The position numbers and the translations under genes were made by a program. The notes beneath the pieces were generated by a model. The model did no database searches, was not told the origin of the DNA, and worked only from the letters and a program-made list of their open reading frames with translations. Shown here piece by piece: positions 47,595 to 63,195 of a stretch of 64,000 nt of DNA. Source of the stretch: Phycomyces blakesleeanus NRRL 1555(-) (Eukaryota > Mucoromycota > Mucoromycetes > Mucorales > Phycomycetaceae); NCBI RefSeq assembly GCF_001638985.1, contig NW_017265137.1, positions 957,054 to 1,021,053 on the forward strand, read 5' to 3'. The stretch's first letter is position 1, and the number at the start of each line of letters is the position of its first letter.

Positions 47595-50500
47595 TTAAAT
47601 TTTTTGGCAGTACCAAGAAGGCACCCAACCGAACATGGGTTCACCTTCTACTGTCCTCAGGCTACCATACCACCATTCAGCAGTAGCAGCGTCTCCTGAT
47701 ATTTGGTCTTTTGTGGGGAGCCAAACCTGAATAATATCCCCCTTGGTGATAGAAAGAGCTTCAGGACCTTGAGACTTCAGACTTGAGGTGGCTACACACT
47801 CAAATACTGGATCTGATCCCTCAATCAAAAACGACGAAAGACTCGACTGTCGATTTATAGCTCGCACATATACTGCGCTATCCTGACTATCTCTTGAGAT
47901 TCGCTTATCTTTCTGCTGAAAGTTCTGTGCTCGTTCTGGCTGAGGGGTTATTTGACCTTCAGACAGCCACTGTGAGTCTTGGTAAAGGCTCTGGGATAGT
48001 CTCGAAGATGCTGGTACACTTTCAGTACTCTGACGCAGATTACAGTTGACAGTCGGTGAATATCTAATTGATTGGATATCGTCTATCTGAGGTTGGACAA
48101 TTTCTGTCATGATTTTGTGGTAATTCTGAGTGATGGCTTCATAAGACATTTTTTGTGGATCACCAAGTTGAAAATATTTCTCGGCATGCGCTCTCCATTG
48201 ATGTGTTGTGTGAGTCATTAGTCTGGCCTGGATTGTAGCAAACTCGTCAACCAATATTCCAAAGTAGCGCGCGGTCAACAAGAAGAATCTTGGCAGTTCG
48301 TCTACCAATTGGGCATTGATAGACACGTATGCATCTGCAGACTCCTGGGTTACTTTGTCAGGAATATCTCCCTTATTCTTCATATAGCGTACACGATCAT
48401 AGTCAAGTAGCTTCCTAGCACGCTTATGAATAACCTGACCAGGGCTCTCATAGACTTTTAAGAAAGCTTCAACACGACCGCACATTTTTCCCTGGACAAG
48501 TGCATCCTACAATAAATCAATTGAAAGAAATAAGAAAATAATACTTTTTTTTCTTGTTGTTGAGGAAATAAACATACCACTTCATGAGAGATCGCCATAT
48601 GTAGTGTGTGGGTTATTCGGGTGATTTCCTGTACTCTCTCCATACTCTTGACACGTACACCTCCCCAAGTGTTGTAAAAAGACTCAAGATGAAGCAGAAA
48701 GACATGAAATGTGTCTGCAGTATGTTTAAGGTGATCGCCCCATTCCTGAATAGCTTTCACCCACTGGCGAACTATCTCTTGCTGAGACTCAAATTTCTGG
48801 TAGAGTGCATCAAACGATTGATCTTGGGTTGGTTCAGATGAGAGACCAGTAGTTTGTCTAAACCGTTGAGCGTGCCGAGTCAAAGTCTTGTTGAACCCAT
48901 GACTGTGAATAAGACATAGATAGATAGATACGTAGATACACACAAACATTGCGTTTAGTTTTGCTCGACTCTTTTCACCGTCTTCCTTTTATCCCCCTTT
49001 AACTTACACCATCTAAGAAGCCAAAAAGAAATAAATAAAGAAATAACAGATCAGCAAGGATAATCAGAGAGATACATATAATTTAGACTCAAGGTAAACA
49101 TTCTTGTCAATGTGTCTTACACTCATCTCGTTCCGTTTCTTTTCTCGCACAATCTTCTCCACAATGTCCTTGCGCCGTTTGATCTCATTGATGGCGTCTG
49201 CAACTCCTTGAATCTCCTTATTAGCGATCGTTAATTGTTCATAATCCGGGTGAGTGGTAGGTGTCATGTTGACCAATTCCTACAGAGCAAATAAATGTTT
49301 CAGAAAAAATTCACCTATCGTTAAACGCGATTCCTCTTTAGACCTTGCTCTTTTATCTTAATCTTTTTTACTTTGAGAAGCAGCGGATACTTTAAAACTC
49401 GCTGAACAGGTTTAATCAATAGGCTCGGAAGATCCCAACACATTGTTCGCCCTTGTATATCCTCCTTGCATGCCTACATAAATAAATAGAAATTCATTAA
49501 CTACCCTGTATTTTATTTTATTTTATTTTATTTTATTTTGTTTTGTTTTGTTTTTCAAGAAAAATATAAAAGTAACCTTACCGATAGAAATACATAAACA
49601 GCAGGTTTTGCTTCCAACTCCTGTAATCGATTGAGAGCATCTTCGTGTCGCTTGCAGTAATCACCGTAAACCTGCACTAGACGACTTGTCTGAAATCATC
49701 ATACATAAATATGTACATACATAAATATATATATGTAAACATAAAGTGTGGTGTCTTTAAATAAATAAATAAATAAAATACCATCTCTCTGAATAGCTTT
49801 CCTATCGAATTTTCATTGGTCTTAATCCTTGTAGGCTGCAAGTCAGAATCGAGTTCATTTTTACAGGCATTTTCCAACAAGGGCAAAAAGTCACTCTCGA
49901 GGGCGAGAATGTCTAACAAGTTAGAAAATATGTGTCTGACATCGAGCGGATTCAAAGGAGAATGTGATTCAAAAGCCTTGTCATAATAGATTTCCTTTAC
50001 TAGACGCATGTCGGTCGCATAAGTTCGCTCGGTCTCCAAAATCTCCTGCACAACTCGTGCTCGTTTTGTTGGGAGTGCGGTAAGCTCTGGGCCGTCGAGA
50101 AGATCAGGTGAGACAGGTGGAAGATCAGACGGATCTGAGGGGTACGACGGTGGAGAAGCGGTCAATATCATATTCGGAAAGAGCGAACGTCGGCTACTAC
50201 TGTTTGTTACATGGCCAGACGGGATCGACAATTGAAGATCGTCTGATGAACTTGATCCAGACAGCCAGCTGGCCATTGCACTGCCATAAGGCCATGCACG
50301 GCGGGAAGTCCCTGACGAGTTGGATGAAGTAGAAGTCATGCTGTTCACACTTGTTCCGGTTGCAGATCGGGGTAATGGAAGACGTAGGGTGGAAAGTGAG
50401 GTTGAGCGGTGGGTGTTGGTAGAGGGTGGTGGAATGGCGAGGTGGGATTCATTAGGAAATTTAGGCTTTGTTGGGTGAGGAGAGGCTGGCTTGATCTGTC

Positions 50501-51563
50501 GAACTGGCTCAGCCATACGTTCAGCCTGCTCTAAGCGGCGGCTAAGCTCTGCTACAAAAGAACCTGTTCGAGGCACAGTAACTGGAGATACTGATGATGT
50601 CCAGGAGATAGCTCTGGGCGATTCTTCGTCCGGGGTTTTTCGGGTACCCCATCGTTTGGCTGGTACTGGAGGTGGTAGTTTGGCGTTAGGTGGGTGTATA
50701 TCTGGAACCGAACGTCTGCTGGTTTCTGTTTTGGCTACAGTTCGCCTCGACATTCTTGGATTTGGTTCAGAAAGCGATGCTTTTTGGCGAGTAAGCTGAG
50801 TAGAACAAAGAGAAGGTAAGCTTCTGTTTCTAATTTTTTTTCTTTTTCTTTTTCTTTTCTCTCTCTTTCTCTCTCTCTTTATTGACCCCTTCAACCCCTA
50901 TCTACAATTGATCATCTGGGCAACATCCCCAGCCCTTCAGGTAGCTTTCAGAGAAACGCACCTAATAAAAACACCAAACACCTCCTGTCTCCCCTTGAGC
51001 CAAGAATAAATCCATAAATGCACACGCACTCAAAATAAAACAGAGAATGGGGGAGGGGTTATAATTGGGGGATATAAAAAGAGAGATCAAAGAAGATGAA
51101 GAAGAAATGTGCTATACACGTATATATGTGTATTTACACATGAATGGGTGATAATATTTACCGGTACTTTCACCGGTTGTTCGATTGACTGAAATTTGGC
51201 TCGAATTGAAGAGAAATCCAATAAATCTCCCACAATTTCATGTGCTTGATCTATTGAGGATATATCATATATTGTACGAGGACTTGGATCAGACGGAGTA
51301 GTATTTGTGCGGGAAGGACTGATTGCGGAGAGTCGCAAAGAGGCAGGCTTGACTGGTACGACAGGTCTGCATTGGGGATGCTGTTGAATTGAAGTTGATA
51401 ATGCTAAATGGGGTTGATTGCGATCAATCGATAATTGAGACACTTGTGATGGATGTTGAACATTTGGATCTTGATTGTGATCATGATTTGATGAGATTCC
51501 GAGTGCTTTGGAGAATGGGTCAGGTCGTTTTGGTATGCATGGCTTGTGGACAGGCGATCCCAT
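47595..51563 (-). CDS. RhoGEF with DH, BAR-like and SH3 domains (Tuba/DNMBP type)
   Basis: Eight exons: 51162-51563, 49782-50795, 49582-49689, 49372-49473, 49121-49279, a 5-nt microexon 49008-49012, 48578-48902 and 47595-48506, giving 1,008 residues. Residues 1-375 are Pro/Ser-rich with PPPVPAK-type SH3 ligands. The DH domain (about 380-590) has RVVQEILETERTYATDM and LLIKPVQRVLKYPLLLKELV. A helical BAR-like region (about 600-870) has FEAFL-type segments, RARKLLDYDRV and LPRFFLLTARYF. The C-terminal SH3 spans about 945-1005 (ITKGDIIQVW, EWWYGSL, FGWVPSWYC). Such proteins activate Cdc42/Rho at curved or polarised membranes. The order DH-BAR-SH3 matches fungal Tuba/Gef-type proteins. Confidence 0.88.
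49008..49012 (-). other. Predicted 5-nt microexon (ATGGT) in the DH-BAR-SH3 gene
   Basis: On the minus strand, TTCTTAG precedes and GTAAGTT follows ATGGT. The upstream exon ends in phase 0 (GAGATGAGT|GTAAGA) and the next exon must start in phase 2 (TTCACAG|TCATGG). Only an extra exon of length 3n+2 reconciles them, and these five bases do. Confidence 0.6.
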
Positions 51564-51738
51564 CTCTCCAAAGCGTAAAGGAACAATAATGTAATATATG
51601 TATAGATATATTTAGATACAAATATATTTGTGCACTTTTATATAGATGAGGCGAATTATATAATTGTATGTCGTACTTGGCACAATTAGTGTTGACTCCG
51701 TTGCGACTACATGTGTGGCATAGGCTCTCCGAGCCGCG

Positions 51739-51775
<37 letters not shown>

Positions 51776-53098
51776 TAGCTGTCTATAATAGTATAGCTCT
51801 GATCCCCTTTTTTCCTTGCACCTTTCCAAGCTGCGCACAGTGAACTAAATTAATATAAATCGACTTCACCAAAACAGATATTTGAATCTATCAAGCATAG
51901 GCATGAACATCATTAAAGCCAAAATAAGTGCATTGCAGACAAGTTTGGAAAAAGAAAGTGTTGACTTTAATAATGGCAAATAGACCCAATTAAGAGAAAT
52001 ATATCTTCTTCTTCTTTTTGCCAGCTTCAAAATACACACTTTAGTTGTCGATAAAATTGTACAAAGGTGAAGACAAACCCCAGTATCGGAGGAATAAGAA
52101 CAAATCAGGTCTTAGTCGACTTTGAAGGATAATCGATCAAGAGATCAGTAATAAGGACAAAAGTTTCTTTGACTCGACATATTCTAATATTAAACAAGCT
52201 AGGTACAAAAAATAAATAAATCAAAGTGCTACCAGCATTAAAAGATATTTTTTTCCTTTGTAAAAAAGTGAATACATTATGATTCAGTCTGCAACAGATT
52301 CCACGTGCAAACCCTAATACCTTTGACCAGCAACGAAGAAATCACACTTGGTGTCATTAATAGTTTTCTAAAGAAATAAAGAGAAATTAAATGTCTAAAA
52401 TGTCTCTAATAAAGCTATTATCAGTTTATCGATTAGCTTACCAATTGATGTGCTAGTGGAGAAAACTAAATATACAGCCAACAAAAAAAACTCTTCCTTG
52501 ACAGCTGAGGTACAAAACTAATAGTAAAGGTCTTTTTAGTGAGCCACAGGAGAAGGCTTTTAGTTTTAGTTTTTCTTTTTCTTTTTCTTGAGTATATTTT
52601 TACATCTAGAAACAGACTTATAAGATGGGCTACAAGTAAAATATCTAATTGCAAGTATATACATTCGTACACAAGTATTGGAAGCATATTCCTAAAGCGC
52701 TAGAAAATATCTTGTACGGAAAGCAACAATAATATTATGCATATGTGTAGCTTGTTACTCTTGGTCCTATAATTGTATTCTGTACACCTCCACCTCTACA
52801 AATATACATTCATGGTTGTCACTGGGCTGCTTGTGCAAGTTCTTTTGATTGCAAGAGTAACTTTAATGGTAAGACATTTGGAAATGAGCGTGCAAAAATA
52901 CTAAATTTTTATATTCATATGTAAATATGCGACCATGTAGTAATTGGGTTTTTATCATTCTTATTTCACACCCTATTTTTTTTTTAATTGTGTTTTCTTG
53001 ATTTTGTCTGTTGAATCAATCATTAGAGATATCAAGCTATATTATATATATATATATTCGAAAAGGTCAGATTTTTTTTTTTACAATACTCGAAATCC
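51564..53098. other. Intergenic, including a hairpin plus long poly-T
   Basis: Upstream of the DH-BAR-SH3 gene and downstream of the oxygenase gene. The only structured feature is at about 51667-51768. The rest is unique AT-rich sequence with no supportable ORF; an ORF at 52466-52687 lacks any recognisable pattern. Confidence 0.5.
51667..51768 (+). other. Possible short structured transcript ending in hairpin and T-run
   Basis: A GC-richer 70-bp segment ends in the hairpin GGCTC-TCC-GAGCC, then GCGC and about 29 T. A stem followed by T is how a Pol III transcript would end. A TGGCACAATTAG segment loosely resembles an A-box, but no B-box or tRNA T-arm is found. Confidence 0.25.
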
Positions 53099-54571
53099 CT
53101 AATAAATATATGTTGTGGTCAACTTATGGTACAAATGGTCTGAGGCGGTCAGGATCTCCTTGTTGTCCTTGGGTAATTCGGTTTTTACATCTGCATCGGC
53201 GGGGATCCATCTACTCGGGACGGGCTCCAAAAGAGCAGGTCCACCTTGACAGAAATAGGCCATACTGTAGCGTGGCTTTGTCTGAGTCTCGGGTTTAAAG
53301 ACAACACGATGCTTGGTCGATCTAAGGAGACCTTTGGTCCAATATTCCAGACAGTCGCCCAAGTTTACAGTAACACAATCTGGCATAACTGGTGCAGAAA
53401 GCCATTCACCTCCAGGACCCTTTTCGACCTCAAGGCCACCAACTTCGTTTTGGAAGAGTAGGGTCAAAGAACCATAGTCTGAATGTCTAAAAAAAAAAGG
53501 AAAAGAAATAAAAAAAAAAAGTAATGTTTAATTGAAAATTCAATGTCTTCTCACGTAGTCTACATTCTCTTCTCACCTTCCAATTCGAATATCGTCTGTA
53601 TCATTGGCATGATCGAGAGCAGGGTAATGCAACAGACGTAACACATCATTGGAAGGTCCTTCGTATGGGTGTCGGTCATGGAACCACATCTTACCACCCT
53701 TGGATTCAGGAATCTAGAAAAGTCTTTTGTTAATAGAAAGTATAAAATATGTTGGTTTATATTATCTTACTTCTAGACCAGTGCCAAGGCAGATCAGGAT
53801 CTTACCAACCAGGGTATGGCACGCCTAAGAAACACAGACACACAAATTCAGTAAAATTCAGTAACACGAATTTAAATAACCGAGATTGGAAAAATTGAAA
53901 CAAAAAGCAATCATTTCTTTTTTTTTTTGGCGCAGACTTACGGCTATGAATTGGCCCACATCATTCTTGTTGCTTGTAAACATGTCAGGCAATGGCTGTG
54001 GGGCGTTTGTTTTGTTAAGTTTGGCAATATGAAATGATCTATTTGTGAAGTATAATAGTTAGGATATATAGGACAGATATAACAATAATAATAAAGGGGA
54101 TAAAGGGGATAAGTTTCAGCTTACTCTTTGCAGTCGCCTTTGCTATGCTTTCCGGGATCGGCACTAAGTAAAAAAAAACAAAAACATTACAGTTAGTTAT
54201 GCAATGTAAAATGAATGTAATATTTGTATGTTTCTTACACTTCTTGTCGCATAGCCGAATATCCTAGGTTTCCCTTTACATCAATAGCGTATTTTGTCTT
54301 TTCTTCCTTTGACAGCTCAAAGAAACTTTTGCTCTACAAAGAATATATATATATATATATATTAATTTATATTTCATAAAAGATGTTTAACGAATTTCAT
54401 ATGATTTACCATGCCAAAAATCTCTTTGACTTTCTCAACTGGAATACCAAAGTTGCGCAGATAGAAAAACCCAACATTTCTGGCAGCGTCAAACACGAGC
54501 TGAGAACACTTTTGGGGGTCTGTCTCAAACAGAGAAAAGTCGATCACTGGAATTTCTTGGATAACGTTCAT
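53099..54571 (-). CDS. 2-oxoglutarate/Fe(II)-dependent dioxygenase, isopenicillin N synthase-like
   Basis: Seven exons: 54410-54571, 54239-54333, 54125-54163, 53942-54038, 53771-53824, 53577-53713 and 53099-53486, giving 323 residues. The N-terminal DIOX_N region has IPVIDFSLF and RNVGFFYLRNFGIP. The double-stranded beta-helix core has the iron ligands in HSDYGSLTLLFQ (His, Asp) and RSTKHRVV (His). The 2-oxoglutarate-binding Arg is in RYSMAYFCQ. These enzymes hydroxylate or desaturate small molecules using 2-oxoglutarate and oxygen; the substrate cannot be told from sequence. There are no clustered biosynthetic genes nearby, so a secondary-metabolite role is unsupported. Confidence 0.9.
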
Positions 54572-55722
54572 TTATATTGAAGGCAAGAATAAGAGAGTTG
54601 TTGGAAGGAGAAAGAGAATAAGAGTACTTGGAGATGTTGACACGGCATGAGAATGTCACTTTTTATAGTCAAAAAATTCAACAAAAAATTGCTGTGGATA
54701 AGCCATTCATGGGAGTGATCATGGGGTCAGAGTTGATAAAAAAACAACTTTTGGATATTCTGTGAGAATATTAATTGATATCTGCTTATCGTTATTGTCC
54801 TGATAAAGGCAAGTAGCGAAAAATGAAAGGCTAGAGAAGAAGAGATTAGGTGGAAGTATTACAAGGTTCGGGAAAAGATAAAAGATAGTACAATAGGGTG
54901 TAGTGGTTTATCGTCCAAGCTTAAAGGGACAGAATATACCGTTCAGCCCGATAAACTCCAGGATTCTTTGCTTCCTTCTTTTTCTTCTTCTATTGTTGTG
55001 TTTATATATCTCAAAGGGTCAGTAGTTGTAATCTTCAAGTTTATGGTCATCTATATGTATGTGTGTGTATATAAGCAGGCATATAGCTATTGATGTTTGG
55101 AAACAATATTTGTGTATTGTTATATAATATTTGAAAAAAAAAAGGGGGGGGGGGATATTCCAACTTGAAAATAGGAACAGGTGAGAAATATCTGATTATA
55201 TATTGATATAGAGCAAGTAACTCTTGTATAATAGATCTTTGTGACTGAACTAAAGTCAAAGAATACATCAGATAACAGAAAAACCGAAATGCGGGGGCGT
55301 ATAAAGCTTATGCTTTCAATAAAGACTGTTATCGTGGATAGGAAGAATCGAGATAAACGATATGGTCTGTGAGACACAAACGCTTATTCCGGCTAAACGA
55401 ACACAAACACTATCAAAATAAAAAATAGATCAAGCAAAAAGAATATATTATGTTTATATACAGCACTAGATATACAACAGTACGCAATGCCTGCTACCTA
55501 AAAGTATGTTTGTAAATCCAATGAACTTCTTTAAAAAATAACTAAATGAAAAGCACCCTTGTTCTGCAAAAGGAAAGAGAAAGACAAATAAATTATATGT
55601 CCGAGTGTTATACAAACAATTGAAATTGTTCAAAAGAACATTGTAAAAATAATAAGTATAAATATATGAGATCCATTCAAAAATTCGTATAAGCAGTTAT
55701 AGCTATAAGTATAGTCAAGCTA

Positions 55723-55756
<34 letters not shown>

Positions 55757-57086
55757 ATATTTTCTCTAATAGATAGTCAAAAAAAATAATAAAGAAGCTT
55801 ATTTGTACACAATTTGACTAGTTCCCTAGAGATACAGCAAATATCTATCAAATTTCAAACATGTATCCATTATAAAGTCAATATTATCAAAGTGTTTATG
55901 CAGGTCTCTTTTGGCACTTACTTCTTATAATGAGAATTGTTTTAGGGTTGCTTTGGTCTAGTGCTTTCAATGGGTCACTAGGTATATGCCAAGTAATATT
56001 ACTATTTTTATTTTGGACGTAAATAAGGATGTATCACATCTCCGTATGCCCATGAGAACACGCTAAAATTCTTGATGCATGTCTCATTAAAATAGTAAAA
56101 GAAGGAGACAAATACTATATCAAGTATCCATACTATTACTATACTTTCTTCCATCTAGTTCGAATCAAAGGTTTTATAATTTCTTAGCTCTTTAAATTTG
56201 CATGTAATGGATATGCTTACATATTGTGTTTGGGCTATAGTCGTTAAAGTTTGGTCCTTATTGTATTTATTGGCTTTTTCTAAATATAACCACAAGCATA
56301 GTTTTGACCATTGCATCGAATATAGAATTTCTAGCAACTGATGTTTGATTGGTCGTATGACATCCCATCGTCTATAAGAATTAGTGTTTCCACTTGGGCA
56401 GAATATATTTCTCACTGCAAACTGGCTTCACTGGCAGTTGAATGTAAAATAAGTACTGCACTTAAAACTTGGCTATCGTTAATGTACTTTGATTTTCTCT
56501 TATTTTGAGATGTAAATATACTTTTAATAGATTTCCATACAGCTATTATGTAAAATATTAGTCCTTGTCAGGATATAAGCCGGAAAAATATAATTTAAAC
56601 TTCTGTCAAGCAGTCAACTACTTGGATAGCTTGCCAATATTCCAACCAAATTGACATCCTTAGTTGTAAAAGATTGTAATAAAAGCTCTCCAATATTAAT
56701 GGTACCTAATTAGTATTAAAGTATTAGACAAAAAAATGATTGCTTGTAGAAGTGTGGTTTTGTTACATGTTCTGAACAGGAACACTACTAGGTGCTAAGG
56801 AAGATGAGAGAGGTACTAATATTGAGCCATTTGTTTGAAATAATGTTTACTTTTGCCAATATTTTGATTGGTCAAAGGCTAAGAAAAATCAATGCGCCTA
56901 CAAAATATGCGGTTCTTTTTCTTTAATGATTTGATGCTTAATGTATTGATTTATTGATGTGTTTATTGTAAGATCTCTACTCGTTCTCACTGTACCTATA
57001 CATATTTTGTGACCAAGTATATAAAAAATAATAGTAGTAGTAATAATAATAATAGTAACAGTAATAGTAATAATACGAAAGATATT
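54572..57086. other. Intergenic, 2.5 kb, no confident gene
   Basis: Holds the oxygenase promoter and the 3' side of the MYST gene. Poly-G (55145-55153) and TG (55741-55757) runs are present. An 86-codon minus ORF at 56155-56415 (starting MRNIFCPSGNTNSYRRW) is not recognisable. I see no repeats with clear ends. Confidence 0.5.
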
Positions 57087-59136
<2,050 letters not shown>

Positions 59137-59334
59137 CTCCCCCTCTCCTCTCTAGAAGCGGGTATTTCTGGTTCCAATCAAAAACAGACAAGTCACATGA
59201 TATTTGGCATCCTTATTTTATTTTTATTATTCGTAAGGCATCAAATTGTAAAGCTATGTGCTTCAATGAGCCCTTTCCTAATGTACATAAAAAAAAGAAG
59301 AAAGAAAGCCCCAACAAATGTAAAGATGGAGTAT

Positions 59335-60234
<900 letters not shown>

Positions 60235-60726
60235 GACTGATGGATAAGGGTTGAAAGGAAGGCTGGCTGGGCGGCCGGGTTAGTTGTCTCAAATGACGGT
60301 CATCGCACACGTACGCACACGCACACACACACTTGCTCCGGTCCCAGCGGAGTATGATTCCCCAAGTCACAAGTTACGCATGAACAAGATTGAGTATTTC
60401 CCATGGTCTCTCTCTTTCTATTTATCTGTGCCACATTTAAGCATGGATTCTTGGCTGCAAGCTTGCTTGGAATAGAACCCAAGCCGAGGTTACTCACTGT
60501 ATGCCACATTAGTATTTTATTTAAAGACAAATTGGCGTGGGACGCGTAATTGAAAGGAAAACAAAACTTGTCTGTTAAGATAAGTTTTCATAGGTTTATT
60601 GATTGTTTATAAAAAAGGGTATTCTTCTTCTTTTTTTTTATAGGTATTTATATATATTTACTTTTATATATATGTATATATGTATAACAGAAAGGCAAAC
60701 ATGTCTTTCTTTAGACCATTTGATAT
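60235..60726. promoter_or_regulatory. RPS14 upstream region and NDUFA4-like 3' flank
   Basis: The 492-bp gap between the RPS14 start and the upstream gene's stop holds the RPS14 promoter. It has a GATG tandem on the intron side (60174-60198) and a CACACGCACAC run near 60308-60331. No site is claimed. Confidence 0.4.
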
Positions 60727-61129
60727 TTAGTAAGATGGTCTTTCAAGCAACTTGCGACCAGCGTAGAAATCTGGGGTAGCATTGATGAACTAATATTCAC
60801 AAGAAATAAAAATGATGTTAGGACTTAATTAAATTAACCAGTATGTGTCTTGAGCCTTACCTTGATGTTCTGGTGCTGCTTGATGTGCTGCCAGGGGTAA
60901 GGATTGTTCTTCTTGTCCAACTGGATTTCAGGGTGGGTTCTCAAGAGATATAATGGGTAACTATTGTTTTTTTTAGCAAAGGAATGTATGATGAGAATTC
61001 AAATTGATTGATTAAAGGATAGGCTGATAGACTGGACACTTACGCTACGGCTGCTGCACATCCTCCTCCAGCAAACAGAAAGAGAGGGGCCAAGGCAGGG
61101 TTTGCCTTCAAGAAAATTCCGAATCCCAT
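60727..61129 (-). CDS. NDUFA4/MLRQ-like (B12D) mitochondrial respiratory subunit
   Basis: Three exons, 61044-61129, 60861-60960 and 60727-60789, give 82 residues. The N-terminal membrane segment is LKANPALAPLFLFAGGGCAA, followed by VAYPLYLLRTHPEIQ and NNPYPWQHIKQ; the C-terminus is GRKLLERPSY. The pattern single helix, then R-x6-D-x3-NPxPW, is that of the MLRQ/B12D family, small inner-membrane subunits of cytochrome oxidase or complex I. The exact complex in this organism is inferred from family knowledge. It runs in the same direction as RPS14. Confidence 0.85.
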
Positions 61130-61820
61130 TATGAGTTATGAAAGTATGAGAGCGAATGAGAGGAATAGAGAAGAAAAGAGAAAGAGTGTTTTTATAACCC
61201 TTTTATATTTTGAATGAAGACCAAAGAAAGAGAGTGCGAGTCATGAGGTCACTCCTTTGATACTTGCACAAATGAGCGTGAGAAGGAGAAAATGGTTTGT
61301 GCAGAGGCTTAAGATTGAAAGAGGGGCTTTCCAGAAATGGTAGTTGATTTAAAATAAAAATATTATAGTCTGTATATCTTGCACAGTGATGATAATAGAG
61401 CACGACTGTTATACACGGATATTTTGGTGGGGGTGTAGCTATTATTATTTCTGACAAGTGTAATAAATGCACTGATGCGGGGTAGTGGCTTCCCATGAGA
61501 AAAATATACAAATGTTTTCTCTATTTATTTTATTTTACCAGATTCATGCCGATTTTTCAGGTGTTCTCGGTTTGGGCACTGTTTGTGACACTATAGATTA
61601 AGATATACCCTATATAATCATACATATGTATGCGAGTATGTTGTTATAATAAACATTATAATTCTGTGGGTATTTTATTTATCGATAAAAAGAAATAGTG
61701 TTAAAGGTCTATGTACACAAGTAGTCTTCCTTTCTCTTTGTTTCTTTAGACTAGGAATAAACTTGAAAGGAAATTTGTCAATAAATTTGAATAATACAAT
61801 TATAGACGTGAACATAGATA
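61130..61820. other. Intergenic, no gene seen
   Basis: Contains the promoter of the NDUFA4-like gene and the 3' region of the small ORF beyond. A 102-codon minus ORF at 61203-61511 shows no recognisable pattern. Confidence 0.45.
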
Positions 61821-62072
61821 TCAGGTGTTGCTTTGGACGTCATAGCCAAGCGAAAGGGTGGTAGTAGGTGACACTGTTGTATTGGTGGCTGTTGTGACTG
61901 GTATAGTGGTTCCTCCAACAACAATATGTTGAGGATTAAAGGCGCCAGGAGTAGCACTCTGTAGATGTGGAGTCATGGAAGTTGAGAAGGAAGAGCGTTC
62001 ATTTGGAGAGAGATGGTGTCCGAATCTAGACATTACGTTGTCAAGGTAACCAAGAGATGGTCCTTGGGACAT
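61821..62072 (-). CDS. Small Ser/Thr-rich hypothetical protein, 83 aa
   Basis: A single open frame starts at ATG 62072 (MSQGPSLGYLDNVMSRFG) and ends at 61821. It is rich in Ser, Thr and Pro, with a TTTLSLGYDV end and no membrane helix. An upstream in-frame ATG at 62186 would add a hydrophobic stretch that looks non-coding, so the later start is preferred. I do not recognise a family. Regular amino-acid content and an AT-rich flank on both sides suggest a real short gene. Confidence 0.45.
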   Translation of the reverse strand: MSQGPSLGYLDNVMSRFGHHLSPNERSSFSTSMTPHLQSATPGAFNPQHIVVGGTTIPVTTATNTTVSPTTTLSLGYDVQSNT

Positions 62073-62555
62073 GTTTATGAGAATAAGGTACGCAAAGTAA
62101 GAAAGAAGGAAAGAGACAAGGAGATGAAAATCAATGTTAAAAAAAATGGGGGTTAAAAAAATACAGCAGAAAAGCCTTTTGGCCAATAGGAAAATATGTA
62201 TAAATGCGGTTATGTTTCCTCTTCGCTTGTTAACTTATTCTCCGCCTTTCTTGCCTTCTTTTAAGTGGACAAAGACTAGAAAAATCAAGATAGAGAAGTC
62301 GGGTCGGAGGTCGGAGAGGAAGAGGGTGTGTACCTTCCGAACACTGTTTGACAAAACACACGTGCCGATTGCTATCCCACTTGCGTGCAAGGACCATGGC
62401 GCAGCTCCACGCGTCTGACCGTAAAGAAGTTCAAAAGGAGGCGGACCTTCAATAGATAAAAAAAAACCGGGGTTCTAGTTTGATATTGTAACACTTTATA
62501 CTTCTTTAATTAATTAGAACCCCCAAGCAGTATTCCGTATTTTTATTTTTATATA
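62073..62555. other. Intergenic, GC-richer patch
   Basis: A GC-richer stretch at about 62290-62450 contrasts with the AT-rich surroundings but gives no recognisable product on either strand. Confidence 0.4.
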
Positions 62556-62581
62556 TACACCTTTTGCCAAAATGATGTCGC
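62556..62581 (+). repeat. Transposon-end-like sequence shared with 31525-31550
   Basis: TACACCTTTT then GCCAAAATGATGTCGC matches the copy at 31.5 kb at 24 of 26 positions. It lies 155 bp beyond the stop of the transposase remnant. AGTGTCGCACTTTT-type sequences recur between it and the ORF (62650-62700), as expected of subterminal repeats. Confidence 0.6.
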
Positions 62582-62735
62582 AAGAAAAAAAATTAAAGTG
62601 TTGCGCTTTTAAATAAAACAGTTTCGTATGTTTTTAGAAAAGAGTATTGCACAATTTAGGAAAATAGTGTCGCACTTTTTAAAAAAACAGTGTCGTGCTT
62701 TTCAAAAAAAAATATGTCGCATACATAATTGTTTA

Positions 62736-63195
62736 TTAAATAAGATGGCCTGCAAGGCAGTCATCAAAACGTCTAGTGGAATAGCGTGCAAATCCTTCAA
62801 AAGATGACTGGGCAACTTGGCTGCTAGCATCTGCAATTATTTGAGGAATAGTATCTTTTTTAAGTACAAACTCTCTTTTCACACTACTCTTAACAACAGA
62901 CCAAAATTGTTCTATTGGGTTGAGTTCTGGAGAGTAAGGTGGCAAGTAAATGCACTTGTAGCTGCGCTCTTCAATCATCTCACCAATTATTTTACCTGTA
63001 TGTATTGGCGCATTATCCATGATCAGATAATGTCCCTTCATTTCAGGAAATTTGTCCATCTCAGCAAGAACGTCCTTAATAAAATTGACATAGTGATTGG
63101 TTACCGTGCCCTTTGTTTGCTGCTTTCTGTCACCGGCTAGCTTTCTTTTTTTTTTGAAAATGGTATGGGCTTTCTCAAGCTGATCTTGATGAGGC
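62736..63195 (-). pseudogene. Tc1/IS630-type transposase, C-terminal half only
   Basis: The open frame has KKRKLAGDRKQQTKGTVTNH, HYLIMDNAPIHTGK (second catalytic Asp), YLPPYSPELNPIEQFW (third acidic residue) and a C-terminal helical part. This is the DDE_3 endonuclease core. Upstream of a probable acceptor at 63195 only short, shifting fragments are readable, and the first catalytic Asp and the DNA-binding domain are not found before the next gene at 63518. It is therefore a 5'-truncated copy. It belongs to a different Tc1 lineage from the 4.1-kb element (SPELNPIEQFW versus SPDLNPIEHVW). Confidence 0.75.

Noticed and set aside
51667..51740. tRNA gene
   Set aside because: No T-arm with TTCGA/TTCAA loop, and the final stem has a 3-nt loop.
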